From NCBI GenBank assembly GCA_021205185.1, contig JAJPYB010000001.1, positions 1 through 64,000 on the forward strand: DNA of 64,000 nt. The letters are read 5' to 3'. The DNA comes from Ruminococcus sp. Lineage in GTDB: Bacteria > Bacillota > Clostridia > Oscillospirales > Ruminococcaceae. How positions within the stretch are numbered: the first letter of the stretch is position 1; each line of letters opens with the position of its first letter. The position numbers were made by a program, and so were the translations under genes. Below are positions 54,676-64,000 of the stretch, piece by piece. The notes under the pieces are model-generated. The model saw nothing but the letters and a program-made list of their open reading frames with translations. It was not told the DNA's origin and searched no databases.

Positions 54676-55416
54676 ATGCAAAAAATACTCGGTTATATGA
54701 GAAAGGCAATACAGGAATATGACCTTATTGAAAACGGTGACAGAATAGCTGTCGGAGTTTCCGGCGGAAAGGACAGCGTAATTTTGCTATTAGGACTTTT
54801 AAGACTTAAACGGTTTATCGGAATCGACTACGATATTGTAGCAATCACGCTCGATCCACAGTTTTCAGGCGTTCCGACCGACTATTCCCCTATTGAGAAA
54901 TTGTGCGAGGAAAACAGAATAGAATACCATATTGAGCGGACAAACATCGGTACAGTTGTTTTTGACATAAAAAAAGAAAGCCACCCCTGCTCTCTTTGCG
55001 CTAAAATGAGGAGAGGTGCTTTGCACGACCTTACGAAAAGATACGGCTGCAACAAAATTGCTTTGGGTCACCACAATGACGATGTTGTTGAAACGTTTCT
55101 TATGAATTTGTTTATCGAGGGCAGAATCGGCTGCTTTGCGCCAAAAAGCTACCTTTCAATAAAGGATATTACAATGATTCGTCCTTTGGTTCTGGCGCCG
55201 GAAAAGGAAATCAAAAAAGCTGCGGCGAGAAACAATATACCTATTGTTAAAAGCAGATGTCCAGTAGACGGACACACAAAGCGTGAGGAGTTCAAAACTA
55301 TGATACGAGAGAAAAACCGCGAAGATAAAGGCTTTTCAGACAGGATTTTCGGCGCTTTACAGCGAAGCGGTATAGACGGCTGGGGCTTTGAATCTGAAAA
55401 TGTGAACAATTTGTAA
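54676..55416 (+). CDS. ttcA: TtcA-family tRNA 2-thiolation enzyme
   Basis: 246 aa. PP-loop GVSGGKDSVILL for ATP, CSLCAKMRRGAL with the two iron-sulfur cysteines, and GHHNDDVVETF. RCPVDG near the end supplies a third Cys. This family makes 2-thiocytidine at tRNA position 32, or similar thiolation. Confidence 0.88.
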   Translation: MQKILGYMRKAIQEYDLIENGDRIAVGVSGGKDSVILLLGLLRLKRFIGIDYDIVAITLDPQFSGVPTDYSPIEKLCEENRIEYHIERTNIGTVVFDIKKESHPCSLCAKMRRGALHDLTKRYGCNKIALGHHNDDVVETFLMNLFIEGRIGCFAPKSYLSIKDITMIRPLVLAPEKEIKKAAARNNIPIVKSRCPVDGHTKREEFKTMIREKNREDKGFSDRIFGALQRSGIDGWGFESENVNNL

Positions 55417-55513
55417 ATACAAAAATGATTTGCGAGAATTAAAGAGAAACAAAGAAAATACGAGCGATTTCAAGAGAAATCGGGATATATTTTAAATTTT
55501 TCCGAAAAAAGGC

Positions 55514-55542
55514 TTGACAAAGGGTTTTTGATTGACTATAAT
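55514..55542 (+). promoter_or_regulatory. Promoter of rplM-rpsI
   Basis: TTGACA (55514-55519), 17-nt spacer, TATAAT (55537-55542): a consensus sigma-A promoter. Confidence 0.88.
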
Positions 55543-55559
55543 AAATAGCGTTGTGTTGA

Positions 55560-55587
55560 GCCGAATTTCAGGATTCTGAATTGCGGC
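55560..55587 (+). ncRNA. Probable L13 autoregulatory leader hairpin
   Basis: gccgaatttcag/ctgaattgcggc forms a stem with a gatt loop right after the promoter, in the position of Firmicute L13 leaders. Assigned by position and shape. Confidence 0.45.
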
Positions 55588-55620
55588 GACAAAAATATTA
55601 AATTAACGGAGGAATAATTT

Positions 55621-56049
55621 ATGTCTACTTATATGCCAAAGGCAAGCGACATCACTCGTAAATGGTATGTAATTGACGCAGCAGGAAAGCCACTCGGTAG
55701 AGTTGCTGCTAAGGCTGCTCACATACTTCGCGGAAAGCACAAGCCAACTTATGCTCCTCATGCTGATTGTGGAGATCACGTTATCATCATCAATACTGAC
55801 AAGGCTGTTTTGACAGGTAAAAAGCTTGATCAAAAATATTACAGATGGCACACAGGCTGGATTGGCGGTCTTAAGGAAGTTCAGTATTCAAAGCTTATGA
55901 AGGAAAGCTCTGACAAGGCAATGACTATTGCAGTTACAGGTATGCTCCCTAACAACACACTCGGCAGAAAGGCTGCTACACGCCTAAGAGTTTACAAGGG
56001 CGCAGAGCACAAGCAGGCAGCTCAGACACCTATTGTCTGCGAGCTTTAA
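55621..56049 (+). CDS. rplM: Ribosomal protein L13
   Basis: 142 aa, standard length. [17 protein letters not shown] and [14 protein letters not shown] are diagnostic. Forms the usual rplM-rpsI operon; SD acggagg. Confidence 0.98.
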   Translation: MSTYMPKASDITRKWYVIDAAGKPLGRVAAKAAHILRGKHKPTYAPHADCGDHVIIINTDKAVLTGKKLDQKYYRWHTGWIGGLKEVQYSKLMKESSDKAMTIAVTGMLPNNTLGRKAATRLRVYKGAEHKQAAQTPIVCEL

Positions 56050-56072
56050 TTTTGGAAAGGAGCTTTTATAAT

Positions 56073-56474
56073 ATGTACGAATCTAAGTCACCATATTTTT
56101 ACGGAACAGGAAGAAGAAAGCACTCTGTTGCAAGAGTTCGTCTTTATCAGGGAACCGGTAAAATCACAATTAACAACAGAGATATTGACGATTATTTCGG
56201 ACTTGAAACCTTGAAGCTTATTGTTCGTCAGCCACTTGCTCTTACAAGCAACGAAGCAACTTTTGACATTGTTTGCACAGTTTCAGGCGGCGGCGTTACA
56301 GGTCAGGCTGGAGCTATCAGACATGGAATTTCAAGAGCGCTTCTTGAGTTCGACGCAGAGCTTCGTCCTACTCTTAAGGCAGCAGGCTTCTTAACTCGTG
56401 ACCCGAGAATGAAGGAAAGAAAGAAGTACGGCTTAAAGGCTGCACGTCGCGCACCACAGTTCTCAAAGAGATAA
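56073..56474 (+). CDS. rpsI: Ribosomal protein S9
   Basis: 133 aa. [31 protein letters not shown] and the C-terminal APQFSKR are diagnostic; the final KR contacts P-site tRNA. The ATG at 56073 is preceded by gaaaggag. Confidence 0.98.
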   Translation: MYESKSPYFYGTGRRKHSVARVRLYQGTGKITINNRDIDDYFGLETLKLIVRQPLALTSNEATFDIVCTVSGGGVTGQAGAIRHGISRALLEFDAELRPTLKAAGFLTRDPRMKERKKYGLKAARRAPQFSKR

Positions 56475-56488
56475 TTTTTTACAAAGCA

Positions 56489-56532
56489 AAAAGGCTTGTA
56501 CGGGACGTACCCTTGCAAGCCTTTATTTTTAT
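56489..56532 (+). terminator. Terminator of rplM-rpsI
   Basis: Stem aaaggcttg/caagccttt with an inner hairpin, followed by atttttatc. Confidence 0.85.
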
Positions 56533-56555
56533 CAAGCAACCAGGAGGTGTAGCTT

Positions 56556-57218
56556 GTGAAGATTGATGATAAGTTTCATTTATCTGCTGAGGAAAGCAGA
56601 TTCTAAGCTAAGAAAAAGCGGGATGAAAATATTTACTGCGGCATGCGAATGGAAAACCGTGCCGTTACCTTTTCGCAAACGCAAACTATTTTAAACGGCG
56701 TTAATGTACCAAACGTTCAGCTTGACGACATTCAGGCAATTTTAAATATGCGTGACGCCTGGAGATTTCTGCTTGACAGCCTTGAAAAGCCGCTGACGCT
56801 CGATTACATCTGCACACTTAACGGCTATATTGCCCGAAATGAAGCGCTTAGCTGGGGAAAGCTTCGCACAGGCTCGGTTGGCATATCTGGAACTGACTAT
56901 CTGCCGCCTGTACCTACCTTTGAGACAGCTTCAACTGAGCTGCAAGCAATTCTTGAAAATAATACTACAGTAACAGACAAGGCTTTGAGCGTATTTTTGT
57001 GGGGCGTAAAGGGGCAACTGTTCTGGGACGGCAACAAGCACACAAGTATGACTGCCGCAAACAAGCTGCTGAGTGCCGGAGCTGGAATGCTTACCATACT
57101 GGACAAGGATATGGAGCAGTTTAACACCCTGCTTTTAAACTATTACAGCAATGATAATCAGGACACGCTAAAGGAATTTCTTTACAGTAACTGTATTCAA
57201 GGGATTGCTTTTGAGTAA
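56556..57218 (+). pseudogene. Fic/DOC-family protein with premature stop
   Basis: A GTG at 56556 has a perfect caggaggtg SD and opens the reading frame, but codon 17 is TAA (56604-56606), where relatives read ESRFLAKKK. Homology then continues in the same frame (NIYCGMRMENRAVTFSQTQTILNG) to 57218. The AMPylation-type motif reads QLFWDGNKHTS: the catalytic His position is Gln and the usual Arg is His. One T-to-A change could create the stop. A shorter product from the internal ATG (56643) remains possible. Confidence 0.8.
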
Positions 57219-57222
57219 TGTT

Positions 57223-57962
57223 TCAGCTTTGCACGTTACTACTATTCTTTGGCTTTTCGATGCAGGTAACAAATAGCTGCTTTTCTTCATCGGAGAGCTT
57301 TTCATATAGCGTCAAAACCATATCAACCTTTTCAGAATCACATTTGTGCTTCGTTTCGCCGTTTATAAAAAATGACGTTATACTGCTTGTCAAGGATCCA
57401 ATCAAACCGATTCCTATCAGCATCAGCACGCAAGCTATTATTCTTCCGATTCCTGTTTCAGGAGATAAATCGCCGTAGCCTACTGTAGTGCTGTTACAAA
57501 CGACCACCAAAGTGAATCCTTAAATGTCATTTGCTCAAAATATGTCATAAGGACTGAACTGATTAGTATTGCGGCTGCAGATAATATAAGAACATATTTA
57601 AATCCGTTTGTGTTCAAGAACCTTTTTGCTTTCTTAAATCCCCTTGCGGATACCGAACCTATTTTCGCAAGTTTTAAAAGTCTTGCCATTCTGATAACCT
57701 TTACCGTCCTGAAAATTCTAAATGCAGAATTAAAAGGTATTATTGCAATCAGGTCAAGGACATTAGATTTGACAAAGCTTTTCTTTTTATCCGCTAATAT
57801 GAATCTAACGAAGTAATCAAGCACAAACAGGGCGTAAATTAAATAATCGCAAACTAGCTCCGCTTTGTTTAACCCTATTGCGAAATCCTTAATTGCAAAC
57901 ACCACAGACACCAGCGACAAAACACAAACTACTATGTTGTATATTTTTTCTTTTCTTGTCAT
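57223..57962 (-). pseudogene. Voltage-gated K+ channel, frameshifted at the pore
   Basis: Upstream frame (57962-57480): voltage-sensor spans with the S4 arginines (FRIFRTVKVIRMARLLKLAK) and the pore helix up to SLWWSFVTA. Then a missing base near 57491 throws the frame, and the selectivity filter TTVGYGD and the last span continue in another frame to 57223. The repaired protein would be ~246 aa, typical for a Kv-like bacterial channel. Confidence 0.85.
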
Positions 57963-58084
57963 TATACCTTGCCCCTCAATCCTAAGCTCCTGAAAAACGA
58001 CATCTATTTCACGGTATATATTCCGATACTTTACATTTTAAAACTTTTTAAGAAAAATGTCAATGTTGCCGATTTTTAGAGGAT

Positions 58085-58122
58085 ATACAAAAAACCGCAT
58101 TGCAAAAAATTGCAATGCGGTT
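58085..58122 (-). terminator. Terminator of Na/Pi gene
   Basis: Perfect stem aaccgcattgca/tgcaatgcggtt followed leftward by TTTTTT. Confidence 0.88.
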
Positions 58123-58133
58123 TAATTTTAGTC

Positions 58134-59873
58134 TTAATACTGTGGCTGTAATGCAGTCTCCTGCTTGCCCTCGTCAATCATAAAGTAGGAAAGATTTGTA
58201 TCAGTAATTGCTGAATCGGTAAGGTTTACACAGCTATTGCCCATTCGGTCTATACAATGCAAAATTCGCATAAACGAAGCTGACATTTTCTTGTCGCAGG
58301 TTCCGTTGTTTACACGCTGGAGGTGGTTTTTCCTCATTTCTACATCTAAATCCAAAAGCTCGTCCTTGTGGGTCAATAGCAAATTGATTGATGTCTTGTC
58401 GCCAGTTGACAGCGCCGATATTGCATTTTCATACATATCCTCAATGCACTCCATACTGCTCTCTAAGTTATCCATAGCCTCTTTAGAATAAACATACCTT
58501 TTCTCACGTTTCTCCTTTATGGCGTTTGCCATTTCAGCGGATAAAAGTCCCATTCGGCTTATATCGCCGTAAACGTACATAAGCTTTGCAGTCTTTGCCG
58601 CCTGCAGCTCGGTAAGAGCACCGGACGAGAACAGCTCCGCTAAATAGTCTTCAATCTCGGTATGCAAGCTTTTGAGTGCGGTATCGCTTTTTTGAATTTC
58701 AGCAAGCGTTTTATTGTCCTTGCTCTTGTGACCGTTTACCGAGGCATTCTTTATTACGCTCAGCACGTTTGAAAGCATACCCTTTACTATATCGCTACAG
58801 TTCAGAACCTCCTTGACAACAAGCTGGAGAGCCGCTGTCGGCTGGGATAAAACATTGTGGTCTAAATATCTTGGCTTTGACAAGTCTACTGCGTCGCCCT
58901 TCTTGTCCTTTATAAGCGTCGTTACTATCTTTACCATAAGACCTAAGAAGATAACCCATATAATCGTCATTGTCAGATTAAACAGCGTGTGCGCATTAGC
59001 TATCTGCCTTGAAATAACATCCAGCTCGTCGCCGCTCGGTGAAACAAGCTCAACAAGCTTAGCAAACGGCTTTATAAACCAGATGAATATCAGCGCGCCT
59101 GAGATGTTAAAAATACTGTGAGCGACAGCCGTTCTTTTAGCATCTCTTGACTGACCGATACAAGCGAGCAACGCTGTAATTGTAGTTCCTATATTGTCAC
59201 CCAGCAATATAGGAATTGCTCCTGCCAGCCCTAAAATGCTGTGTCCGTCTGCGCCTGCTTGAGAAGCAAAATTCTGAAGCACAGCTATCGTTGCGCTGCT
59301 GCTTTGAACAACAAGCGTCATTATAGCTCCTACTACAACTCCTAAAACAGGAATGTCAGCAACTCTTGCTATCATATCGGTAAACACAGGACTTGAAGCA
59401 AGCGGCTTCATAACACTTCCCATGGTTTCAATTCCTAAAAACAAAACTCCGAAGGCAAAAATCGTTTGCCCGATATTTTTAATCTTTTCACTCTTACAAA
59501 CGAACGATATGATAAAGCCGATAAATATAATAGCGTAAATATAATCGGAAATCTTAAAGGCAATAATCTGAGCTGTTATTGTAGTTCCTATATTTGCGCC
59601 GAAAATAACTGAAATCGCCTGCGGCAAAGTTATAAGTCCTGCGCTTACAAAGCCTATTGCCATTACCGTTGTAGCGCTGCTGCTTTGCAATACTGCAGTA
59701 ACAAGCGCACCGGCTATAACTCCCATAATTCTGTTTTTGGTAAGTATTCGCAAAATTTGCTTCATCTTTTCGCCAGCGGCCTTTTGCAAGCCCTCGCTCA
59801 TCATATTCATTCCAAAAAGGAAGAGGGCAAGTCCGCCTATTAAACCAAATATTGTTACCAACGCACTGTTCAT
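58134..59873 (-). CDS. Na/Pi-cotransporter with PhoU-like domain
   Basis: 579 aa. Two NptA-type repeats with QSSSATTVMAIGFV and QSSSATIAVLQNF signatures in about eight spans (1-330), then a soluble PhoU-like helical domain (~345-560). It moves phosphate with sodium; direction is uncertain. Upstream is the phosphate-binding lipoprotein gene (2 nt away), so the two are expected to act together. Confidence 0.92.
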   Translation of the reverse strand: MNSALVTIFGLIGGLALFLFGMNMMSEGLQKAAGEKMKQILRILTKNRIMGVIAGALVTAVLQSSSATTVMAIGFVSAGLITLPQAISVIFGANIGTTITAQIIAFKISDYIYAIIFIGFIISFVCKSEKIKNIGQTIFAFGVLFLGIETMGSVMKPLASSPVFTDMIARVADIPVLGVVVGAIMTLVVQSSSATIAVLQNFASQAGADGHSILGLAGAIPILLGDNIGTTITALLACIGQSRDAKRTAVAHSIFNISGALIFIWFIKPFAKLVELVSPSGDELDVISRQIANAHTLFNLTMTIIWVIFLGLMVKIVTTLIKDKKGDAVDLSKPRYLDHNVLSQPTAALQLVVKEVLNCSDIVKGMLSNVLSVIKNASVNGHKSKDNKTLAEIQKSDTALKSLHTEIEDYLAELFSSGALTELQAAKTAKLMYVYGDISRMGLLSAEMANAIKEKREKRYVYSKEAMDNLESSMECIEDMYENAISALSTGDKTSINLLLTHKDELLDLDVEMRKNHLQRVNNGTCDKKMSASFMRILHCIDRMGNSCVNLTDSAITDTNLSYFMIDEGKQETALQPQY

Positions 59874-59875
59874 AC

Positions 59876-60766
59876 TTAACTATCTCCCCGATTCAGATTT
59901 ATGCCGCTCCAATCGGATATGGCACCTGTAAATAATTCGTTTAATTCCTCTATTGTAACGCTGTCCAACGGATTTTTCTTATTGACAATTACTGCTATTC
60001 CGTCTTTGGCTATTGTTTTCTTTTCAAGCAGCTCCTCCTCGTAGCTTTCAAGCTCACGGGACGCCATTCCAAAATCACAGCTGCCCTGCATAGCGTCGTT
60101 AATTCCTGTGGTTGAATCTGACGCTTCAATTACGACCTTAGCGTGAGTGTTTATGCTCATATATTCTTCTGCCAGCTCTTCAAGCAGCGGTGCCGCTGAG
60201 GTTGAACCGTGAATTGTAATCGTTCCCTCGTACTGACCTGACAAAAACGTACAGCTTTCAGATACGGGAACGTATAAATTTTCAACTATTGCTTGTCCTT
60301 TGCCGAGAGTATAGGTTAAAAAGTCCTGCTCGAGCTCGCTTAGGCTTCCTGACCACACAAGTAAAAAAGGACGGCTAAGCTCATAATCTCCGCTCTTTAC
60401 ATTTTCAAGCGTTGCGCTGACGCCGTTTACAGAAAGAGTCTTTTCGTTTTCAAGCTCATCAAGCGCACCCATTGAAACGTATCCAATCGCCGCAGTATCA
60501 TCGCCTACCGCCTGAATTACTTCCTCTGCATCCTCAACTATTATAGCGTTATCGGTAGTAGAATCTGACTTATCCCCTTCCGCTTCATCAAAGCCTGCAA
60601 GCTGTGCAAAGGCAGCTCTTGTTCCTGAGCCGTCCTCTCTTGAAACGACTGACACCTCGCCTAACTCGTCAAGTCCTTCTACAGCAGGCATCTCGTTATT
60701 TGCGCTGCAGCTGCAAAAAACGACTGTGACAAGCAAAAGAAAAGCCAGCCAACATTTTCTTTTCAT
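59876..60766 (-). CDS. Phosphate-binding lipoprotein with permuted lobes
   Basis: 296 aa from the ATG at 60766, with lipobox cysteine in TVVFCSCS. The halves of a PstS-type binding protein come in swapped order: first the SREDGSGTRAAF lobe with AAIGYVSMG and SRPFLLV, then the GSTSAAPLLEELAEEY lobe with GMASRELES, DGIAVIVNKKNP and LFTGAISDW. The phosphate-contact residues of both halves are kept. No ABC transporter genes follow; instead a Na/Pi transporter does. Confidence 0.85.
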   Translation of the reverse strand: MKRKCWLAFLLLVTVVFCSCSANNEMPAVEGLDELGEVSVVSREDGSGTRAAFAQLAGFDEAEGDKSDSTTDNAIIVEDAEEVIQAVGDDTAAIGYVSMGALDELENEKTLSVNGVSATLENVKSGDYELSRPFLLVWSGSLSELEQDFLTYTLGKGQAIVENLYVPVSESCTFLSGQYEGTITIHGSTSAAPLLEELAEEYMSINTHAKVVIEASDSTTGINDAMQGSCDFGMASRELESYEEELLEKKTIAKDGIAVIVNKKNPLDSVTIEELNELFTGAISDWSGINLNRGDS

Positions 60767-60895
60767 AACACCATTCCATTCTAAGAATATGATATGGCAA
60801 AAAATCCACAATAAACTCAGTCTTATTTTCGCCATATATATTCTACTACTGCTATGTAAAATCTTCGTATCACCTATTGCAAAATTTATGTAAGA

Positions 60896-60934
60896 AAAAA
60901 TCGGCGAAGTCGTAAAGCTTCACCGATTTTTCTT
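60896..60934 (-). terminator. Terminator after sigE
   Basis: Stem aatcggcgaag/cttcaccgatt flanked by T runs on the leftward side, overlapping the sigE stop. Confidence 0.8.
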
Positions 60935-61648
60935 TCAGCAGATTTTTTCTATATTATGTCTTATTCTCTTTAGAATTTTCTTTTCAAGCCTTGAAATATA
61001 CGACTGGGAAATTCCGACAACGTCTGCGACCTGCTTCTGGGTCATCTCCTGCCCTGAATCAATTCCAAAGCGCATTTTCATTATTGTCTTTTCCCTGCCG
61101 CTAAGCTTTTCGATTTCTTCAAGAACAAGCTGGCGTTCAACCTCGCTTTCTATTCCACGCATAACAATATCATTGTCCGTTCCTAAAATGTCAGACAGCA
61201 AAAGCTCGTTGCCGTCCCAGTCGATATTAAGCGGCTCGTCGATTGATATATCGTTTTTGTATTGATTGGATTTTCGCAGAAACATCAGAATCTCATTTTC
61301 AATACACCTCGAAGCGTATGTTGCAAGCTTTATATTCTTGTCGGGATTGTAGGTATTTACGCTTTTAATAAGACCTATTGTGCCGATTGAAATCAAATCC
61401 TCAAGTCCTATGCCAGTTGATTCAAACTTTTTGGCAATATACACCACCAGCCGCAGATTGTGAACTATTAAAAGCTCCTTTCCCTTTTTATCTCCCTTTT
61501 TTAAAAGCTCGTAAGCTATTTTTTCCTCCTTTTCTCCAAGTGGCGGCGGAAGCGAATCGGCTCCGTTTATGTAGTCAATCGTCCGCTTGCCAAGCAGTCT
61601 GTTTAAAATCTTTCTTTCAAAAAATAGCCTTAGTTTTAGAGTAATCAT
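60935..61648 (-). CDS. sigE: Sporulation sigma factor E
   Basis: 237 aa, normal length. A membrane-binding pro-sequence (~1-28) precedes sigma region 2 ([21 protein letters not shown]) and region 4 ([20 protein letters not shown]). Mother-cell sigma factor activated by cleavage of the pro-part. It lies 10 nt after spoIIGA, the protease gene, in the usual order. Confidence 0.97.
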   Translation of the reverse strand: MITLKLRLFFERKILNRLLGKRTIDYINGADSLPPPLGEKEEKIAYELLKKGDKKGKELLIVHNLRLVVYIAKKFESTGIGLEDLISIGTIGLIKSVNTYNPDKNIKLATYASRCIENEILMFLRKSNQYKNDISIDEPLNIDWDGNELLLSDILGTDNDIVMRGIESEVERQLVLEEIEKLSGREKTIMKMRFGIDSGQEMTQKQVADVVGISQSYISRLEKKILKRIRHNIEKIC

Positions 61649-61658
61649 TATTTTCCGC

Positions 61659-62423
61659 CTACCTTAAAATATTTGGATTGAAAATTGCCTTCGATTCGTC
61701 AAGCTTTACAAGCGCAATATTCGCTTCAACCTGCCTTGAATCTATATACACATTTTTGGGAACGTATACTCGCACAAGTCCGCTTCCGTTTACAGTTTCA
61801 AACGGCAGAAGCTTATACAGCTTGTTTTCAAACGCAGCTTCAAGCTCCTTTGAGCTGCACACAATAACAGAACGCTGGGATAAAAAATCGTAAAGGGAAT
61901 TTCCCGTATCGCTTATTCCGTCAAGTGTAACAAGCGTGTTTTCGGTTTCAACCCTTACCTTCGCTCCCCTTTTAGCGCTCAAGCGAAAGCTTACATAATC
62001 ATACATCCAGAAGACAGCGTAAGTGATAACTGTCACCAGCACTAAAATAACAAGAGAAATATCAAAATACACAGTCATTCCGATTATGTATACGCTTCTT
62101 CCGAGCAGCCGCCATAAAACCAAGCACAGTCCAATAAAAAGCAGGTTTACAAGTGTAAGCTTTAAAGCAGTATCTAAAAACGCTCTTGCGTTAAAGCCGG
62201 AGAGCAGAAGCGAAATCAGGATAAGATATAAAAGCTTTGCAAGCGTGCTAATCGGCAGACTGTCGCTTACAAAAATTTGCAGTGATGATATTCCGCCGAG
62301 GAGTGACGCCAAAAGGGTTCTGAGGGGCGAAAAACGCTTGTGGGAAACAAGCATAACCGATTTTATAAAGAAGTATGTAAAGTATACGTTTGTGAGTATT
62401 AAAACGTCTATGTAAACAGTCAT
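61659..62423 (-). CDS. spoIIGA: Sigma-E processing protease SpoIIGA
   Basis: 254 aa. Five N-terminal spans (~5-145) and a C-terminal aspartic-protease half with the active site SDTGNSLYD (~residue 170). It cleaves pro-SigE in response to the forespore SpoIIR signal. Somewhat shorter than the B. subtilis protein, as in other Clostridia. Confidence 0.95.
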   Translation of the reverse strand: MTVYIDVLILTNVYFTYFFIKSVMLVSHKRFSPLRTLLASLLGGISSLQIFVSDSLPISTLAKLLYLILISLLLSGFNARAFLDTALKLTLVNLLFIGLCLVLWRLLGRSVYIIGMTVYFDISLVILVLVTVITYAVFWMYDYVSFRLSAKRGAKVRVETENTLVTLDGISDTGNSLYDFLSQRSVIVCSSKELEAAFENKLYKLLPFETVNGSGLVRVYVPKNVYIDSRQVEANIALVKLDESKAIFNPNILR

Positions 62424-62504
62424 TGTACCACCCGTATGACACCTTTTTGCTTTCTGAAAATAGTATAAACCAAACAGGCTGAAAGAATTGTCGATTTAAA
62501 AGCG

Positions 62505-62539
62505 CAAAAAAGCCTTTGCGGAAAAATTTCCACAAAGGC
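62505..62539 (-). terminator. Terminator of 62555-62908 gene
   Basis: Leftward stem gcctttgtgga/gcggaaaggc-like (gcctttg/caaaggc core) followed by TTTTTT. Confidence 0.75.
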
Positions 62540-62554
62540 ATTAAAGCGAGATTT

Positions 62555-62908
62555 CTACCAAAGCTTTAAATCAAAGGCGTTAAATATAAACACAAGCAAA
62601 ACTATTATAAAAATCGCCGCAAATACTAAAGCTATTGTAATAGCTGCGAGCTTTGAGTCGCTCATTTTCTTTGAGCTTTTTTTCTTTTTATTTTTGCTCG
62701 AAGCTTTTGACGTCGAAGCAGATGTGCTTTGCGACTTTGCAAGCGGCTGCCAGCTTTCGTTTTTTTGAACTCTTGCCAAAACTATCGGCTCGGATTTTTT
62801 AGTCGACTTTTTTGAAGTGGTTTTTCTTTTAGCGGCTGTACTTTTTGAAGTAGTGCTTTTTGATTTGGAAGATCCGGTGGTGCTTGTTTTCTTTTTTGTC
62901 TGCGCCAA
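62555..62908 (-). CDS. Lys/Ser-rich C-terminal tail-anchored protein
   Basis: 117 aa. Residues 1-~85 are low-complexity Lys, Ser and Thr; one span (IALVFAAIFIIVLLVFIF) lies at the C-terminus. A short conserved-looking VQKNESWQPL sits in the middle. Basic tail-anchored proteins like this occur beside spoIIGA in Clostridia, but no function is known. Confidence 0.7.
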   Translation of the reverse strand: MAQTKKKTSTTGSSKSKSTTSKSTAAKRKTTSKKSTKKSEPIVLARVQKNESWQPLAKSQSTSASTSKASSKNKKKKSSKKMSDSKLAAITIALVFAAIFIIVLLVFIFNAFDLKLW

Positions 62909-63006
62909 TTATTTCACCCTCTTTTAGTTGTGATTTTGCATTTACTCTTTTCATATTCTATTTTACTAAATCTGATTATATGTGTCAAGAAAAAAGAGCG
63001 CAAGTC

Positions 63007-63035
63007 TTGAAAATAAAAGGAAACTATGGTACAAT
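63007..63035 (+). promoter_or_regulatory. Promoter of purC
   Basis: TTGAAA (63007-63012), 17-nt spacer, TACAAT (63030-63035). Confidence 0.75.
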
Positions 63036-63106
63036 TTATTAAAGGCTTGCAAGAAATACATCTTTTGCCAAGCTACCCAATCAGATTTTGGAAAGGATTG
63101 TTTGTA

Positions 63107-63952
63107 ATGAAAAAAATTATCAGCGGAAAAGTAAGAGAGGTTTACGACCTTGAAAACGGTCAGCTTGTTATTGTCACAACCGACAGAATATCAGCCTTCG
63201 ACGTTATTCTTCCTACAGAAATTCCTGACAAGGGAATCGTTTTAAATCAGATGTCGCTGTTCTGGTTTGACTATGTCAAGGATATAATTCCCAACCACAT
63301 TATTTCAAGCGACTTAAAGGATATGCCCAAGGAGTTTCAGAAGCCTGAATACGAGGGCAGAACTATTCTTGTTAAAAAGCTTAAAATGATGAACTACGAG
63401 TTTATAGTTCGCGGATATATGTTTGGAAGTATGTGGTCGGCTTACCAAAAGGGCGAGGAATTCTGCGGCACTAAGTTTGACAAGGAGTACCAGCTTGCTG
63501 AGAAGCTCGACGAGCCGATGTTTACGCCTTCTACAAAGGCTAGCGAAAGGCACGACATCTATGTTAGCTTTGAGCAGATGGCAAGCGATATAGGCTTTGA
63601 GCTTGCCGAAAAGATCAAGGATATTTCGCTCAAGCTTTACAACAAGTGCTTTGAATACGCTAAGGAGCATGGGATTATTTTAGTTGACACAAAATTTGAG
63701 TTTGGTATGGACGAAAACGGTGTGCTTACTATTGCCGATGAAATATTTACGCCTGACTCATCGAGGTTCTGGGACGCAGACGAATACAAGATTGGCACAA
63801 GTCCAAAGAGCTTTGACAAGCAGTTTGTCAGAGATTGGCTGAAGGAAATGGGAATTGACGGTAAGGAAGGCATTCAGCCGCTTCCGCAGGATGTTGTTGA
63901 CAATACGAGCAAAATATACTGGGAAGGTCTTCATAGACTAAAGGGTGAATAA
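63107..63952 (+). CDS. purC: SAICAR synthase
   Basis: 281 aa. GKVREVYDLENGQLVIVTTDRISAFDV opens the ATP fold, and VDTKFEFGMDENG and EIFTPDSSRFWDADEY bind substrate. It joins aspartate to CAIR in purine synthesis. It is the longer form of the enzyme (about 280-300 aa). The ATG at 63107 is preceded by gaaaggat. The window ends 48 nt after its stop. Confidence 0.96.
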   Translation: MKKIISGKVREVYDLENGQLVIVTTDRISAFDVILPTEIPDKGIVLNQMSLFWFDYVKDIIPNHIISSDLKDMPKEFQKPEYEGRTILVKKLKMMNYEFIVRGYMFGSMWSAYQKGEEFCGTKFDKEYQLAEKLDEPMFTPSTKASERHDIYVSFEQMASDIGFELAEKIKDISLKLYNKCFEYAKEHGIILVDTKFEFGMDENGVLTIADEIFTPDSSRFWDADEYKIGTSPKSFDKQFVRDWLKEMGIDGKEGIQPLPQDVVDNTSKIYWEGLHRLKGE

Positions 63953-64000
63953 AAAATTTCCCGAAATAGTAAAAATAACGAAAAAAGCACTTGCAATTGT

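Noticed and set aside
1-64000. CRISPR arrays and insertion sequences
   Set aside because: No regularly spaced repeats, no cas genes and no transposase frames were seen.

Overview
The window looks like a low-GC, endospore-forming member of the Clostridia, most like the Ruminococcus (R. bromii-like) branch of Oscillospiraceae. The pointers are spoIIGA-sigE, spoIVA and a DUF3794/LysM spore gene, a secreted protein ending in a type I dockerin whose repeats read ADVG..NSHAKG, Clostridia families such as TIGR03960 radical SAM and DUF3793, and Gram-positive promoters and strong Shine-Dalgarno (SD) sites. The genus is an inference; no rRNA is present.

Layout. 0.2-3.7 kb: tyrosine integrase and an accessory cassette (two hairpin repeats, DUF4417 protein, two unknown proteins). 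3.7-8.3 kb: core genes (flavodoxin/DUF3793 under twin palindromic operators, radical SAM pair, HD hydrolase, tRNA-Leu). 8.4-20.1 kb: accessory island holding a decayed helicase/AlbA/methyltransferase defence set, a MATE-cytidylate-kinase fusion, a phage-protein scrap, a LysR-AKR-flavoprotein module and a large serine recombinase; its two ends carry inverted copies of one leader region. 20.1-24 kb: phospholipase-like protein and membrane genes, two of them damaged. 24-42.5 kb: TetR plus dockerin protein, a type IIA topoisomerase pair, sporulation genes, prmA operon, and a four-gene operon in which two proteins join a sigma-factor-like cytoplasmic domain through one membrane span to an outside domain (HlyD adaptor, cyclophilin), with a MacB-type ABC exporter between them. 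42.5-48 kb: second accessory patch (antitoxin with a truncated PIN toxin, LysR, flavodoxins, AKR, DUF4405, truncated GNAT). 48-64 kb: six-repeat PepSY protein with a two-component system, metal P-type ATPase with ArsR, ttcA, rplM-rpsI, broken Fic and potassium-channel genes, Na/Pi transporter with a permuted phosphate-binding lipoprotein, sigE-spoIIGA and purC.

How the parts work together. SpoIIGA processes SigE, which would drive DUF3794-spoIVA through a candidate sigma-E promoter in the same window. The phosphate-binding lipoprotein and the Na/Pi transporter form one unit. ArsR with its palindrome controls the metal ATPase. The histidine kinase and regulator probably control the PepSY protein. 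Two parallel LysR/aldo-keto-reductase/flavodoxin modules sit in the two accessory patches.

The most novel-looking system is the 37.4-42.5 kb operon. The window also holds many broken genes (AI-2E exporter, DUF4405, K+ channel, Fic, AlbA), so either gene decay or sequence errors should be settled before function is assigned to them.
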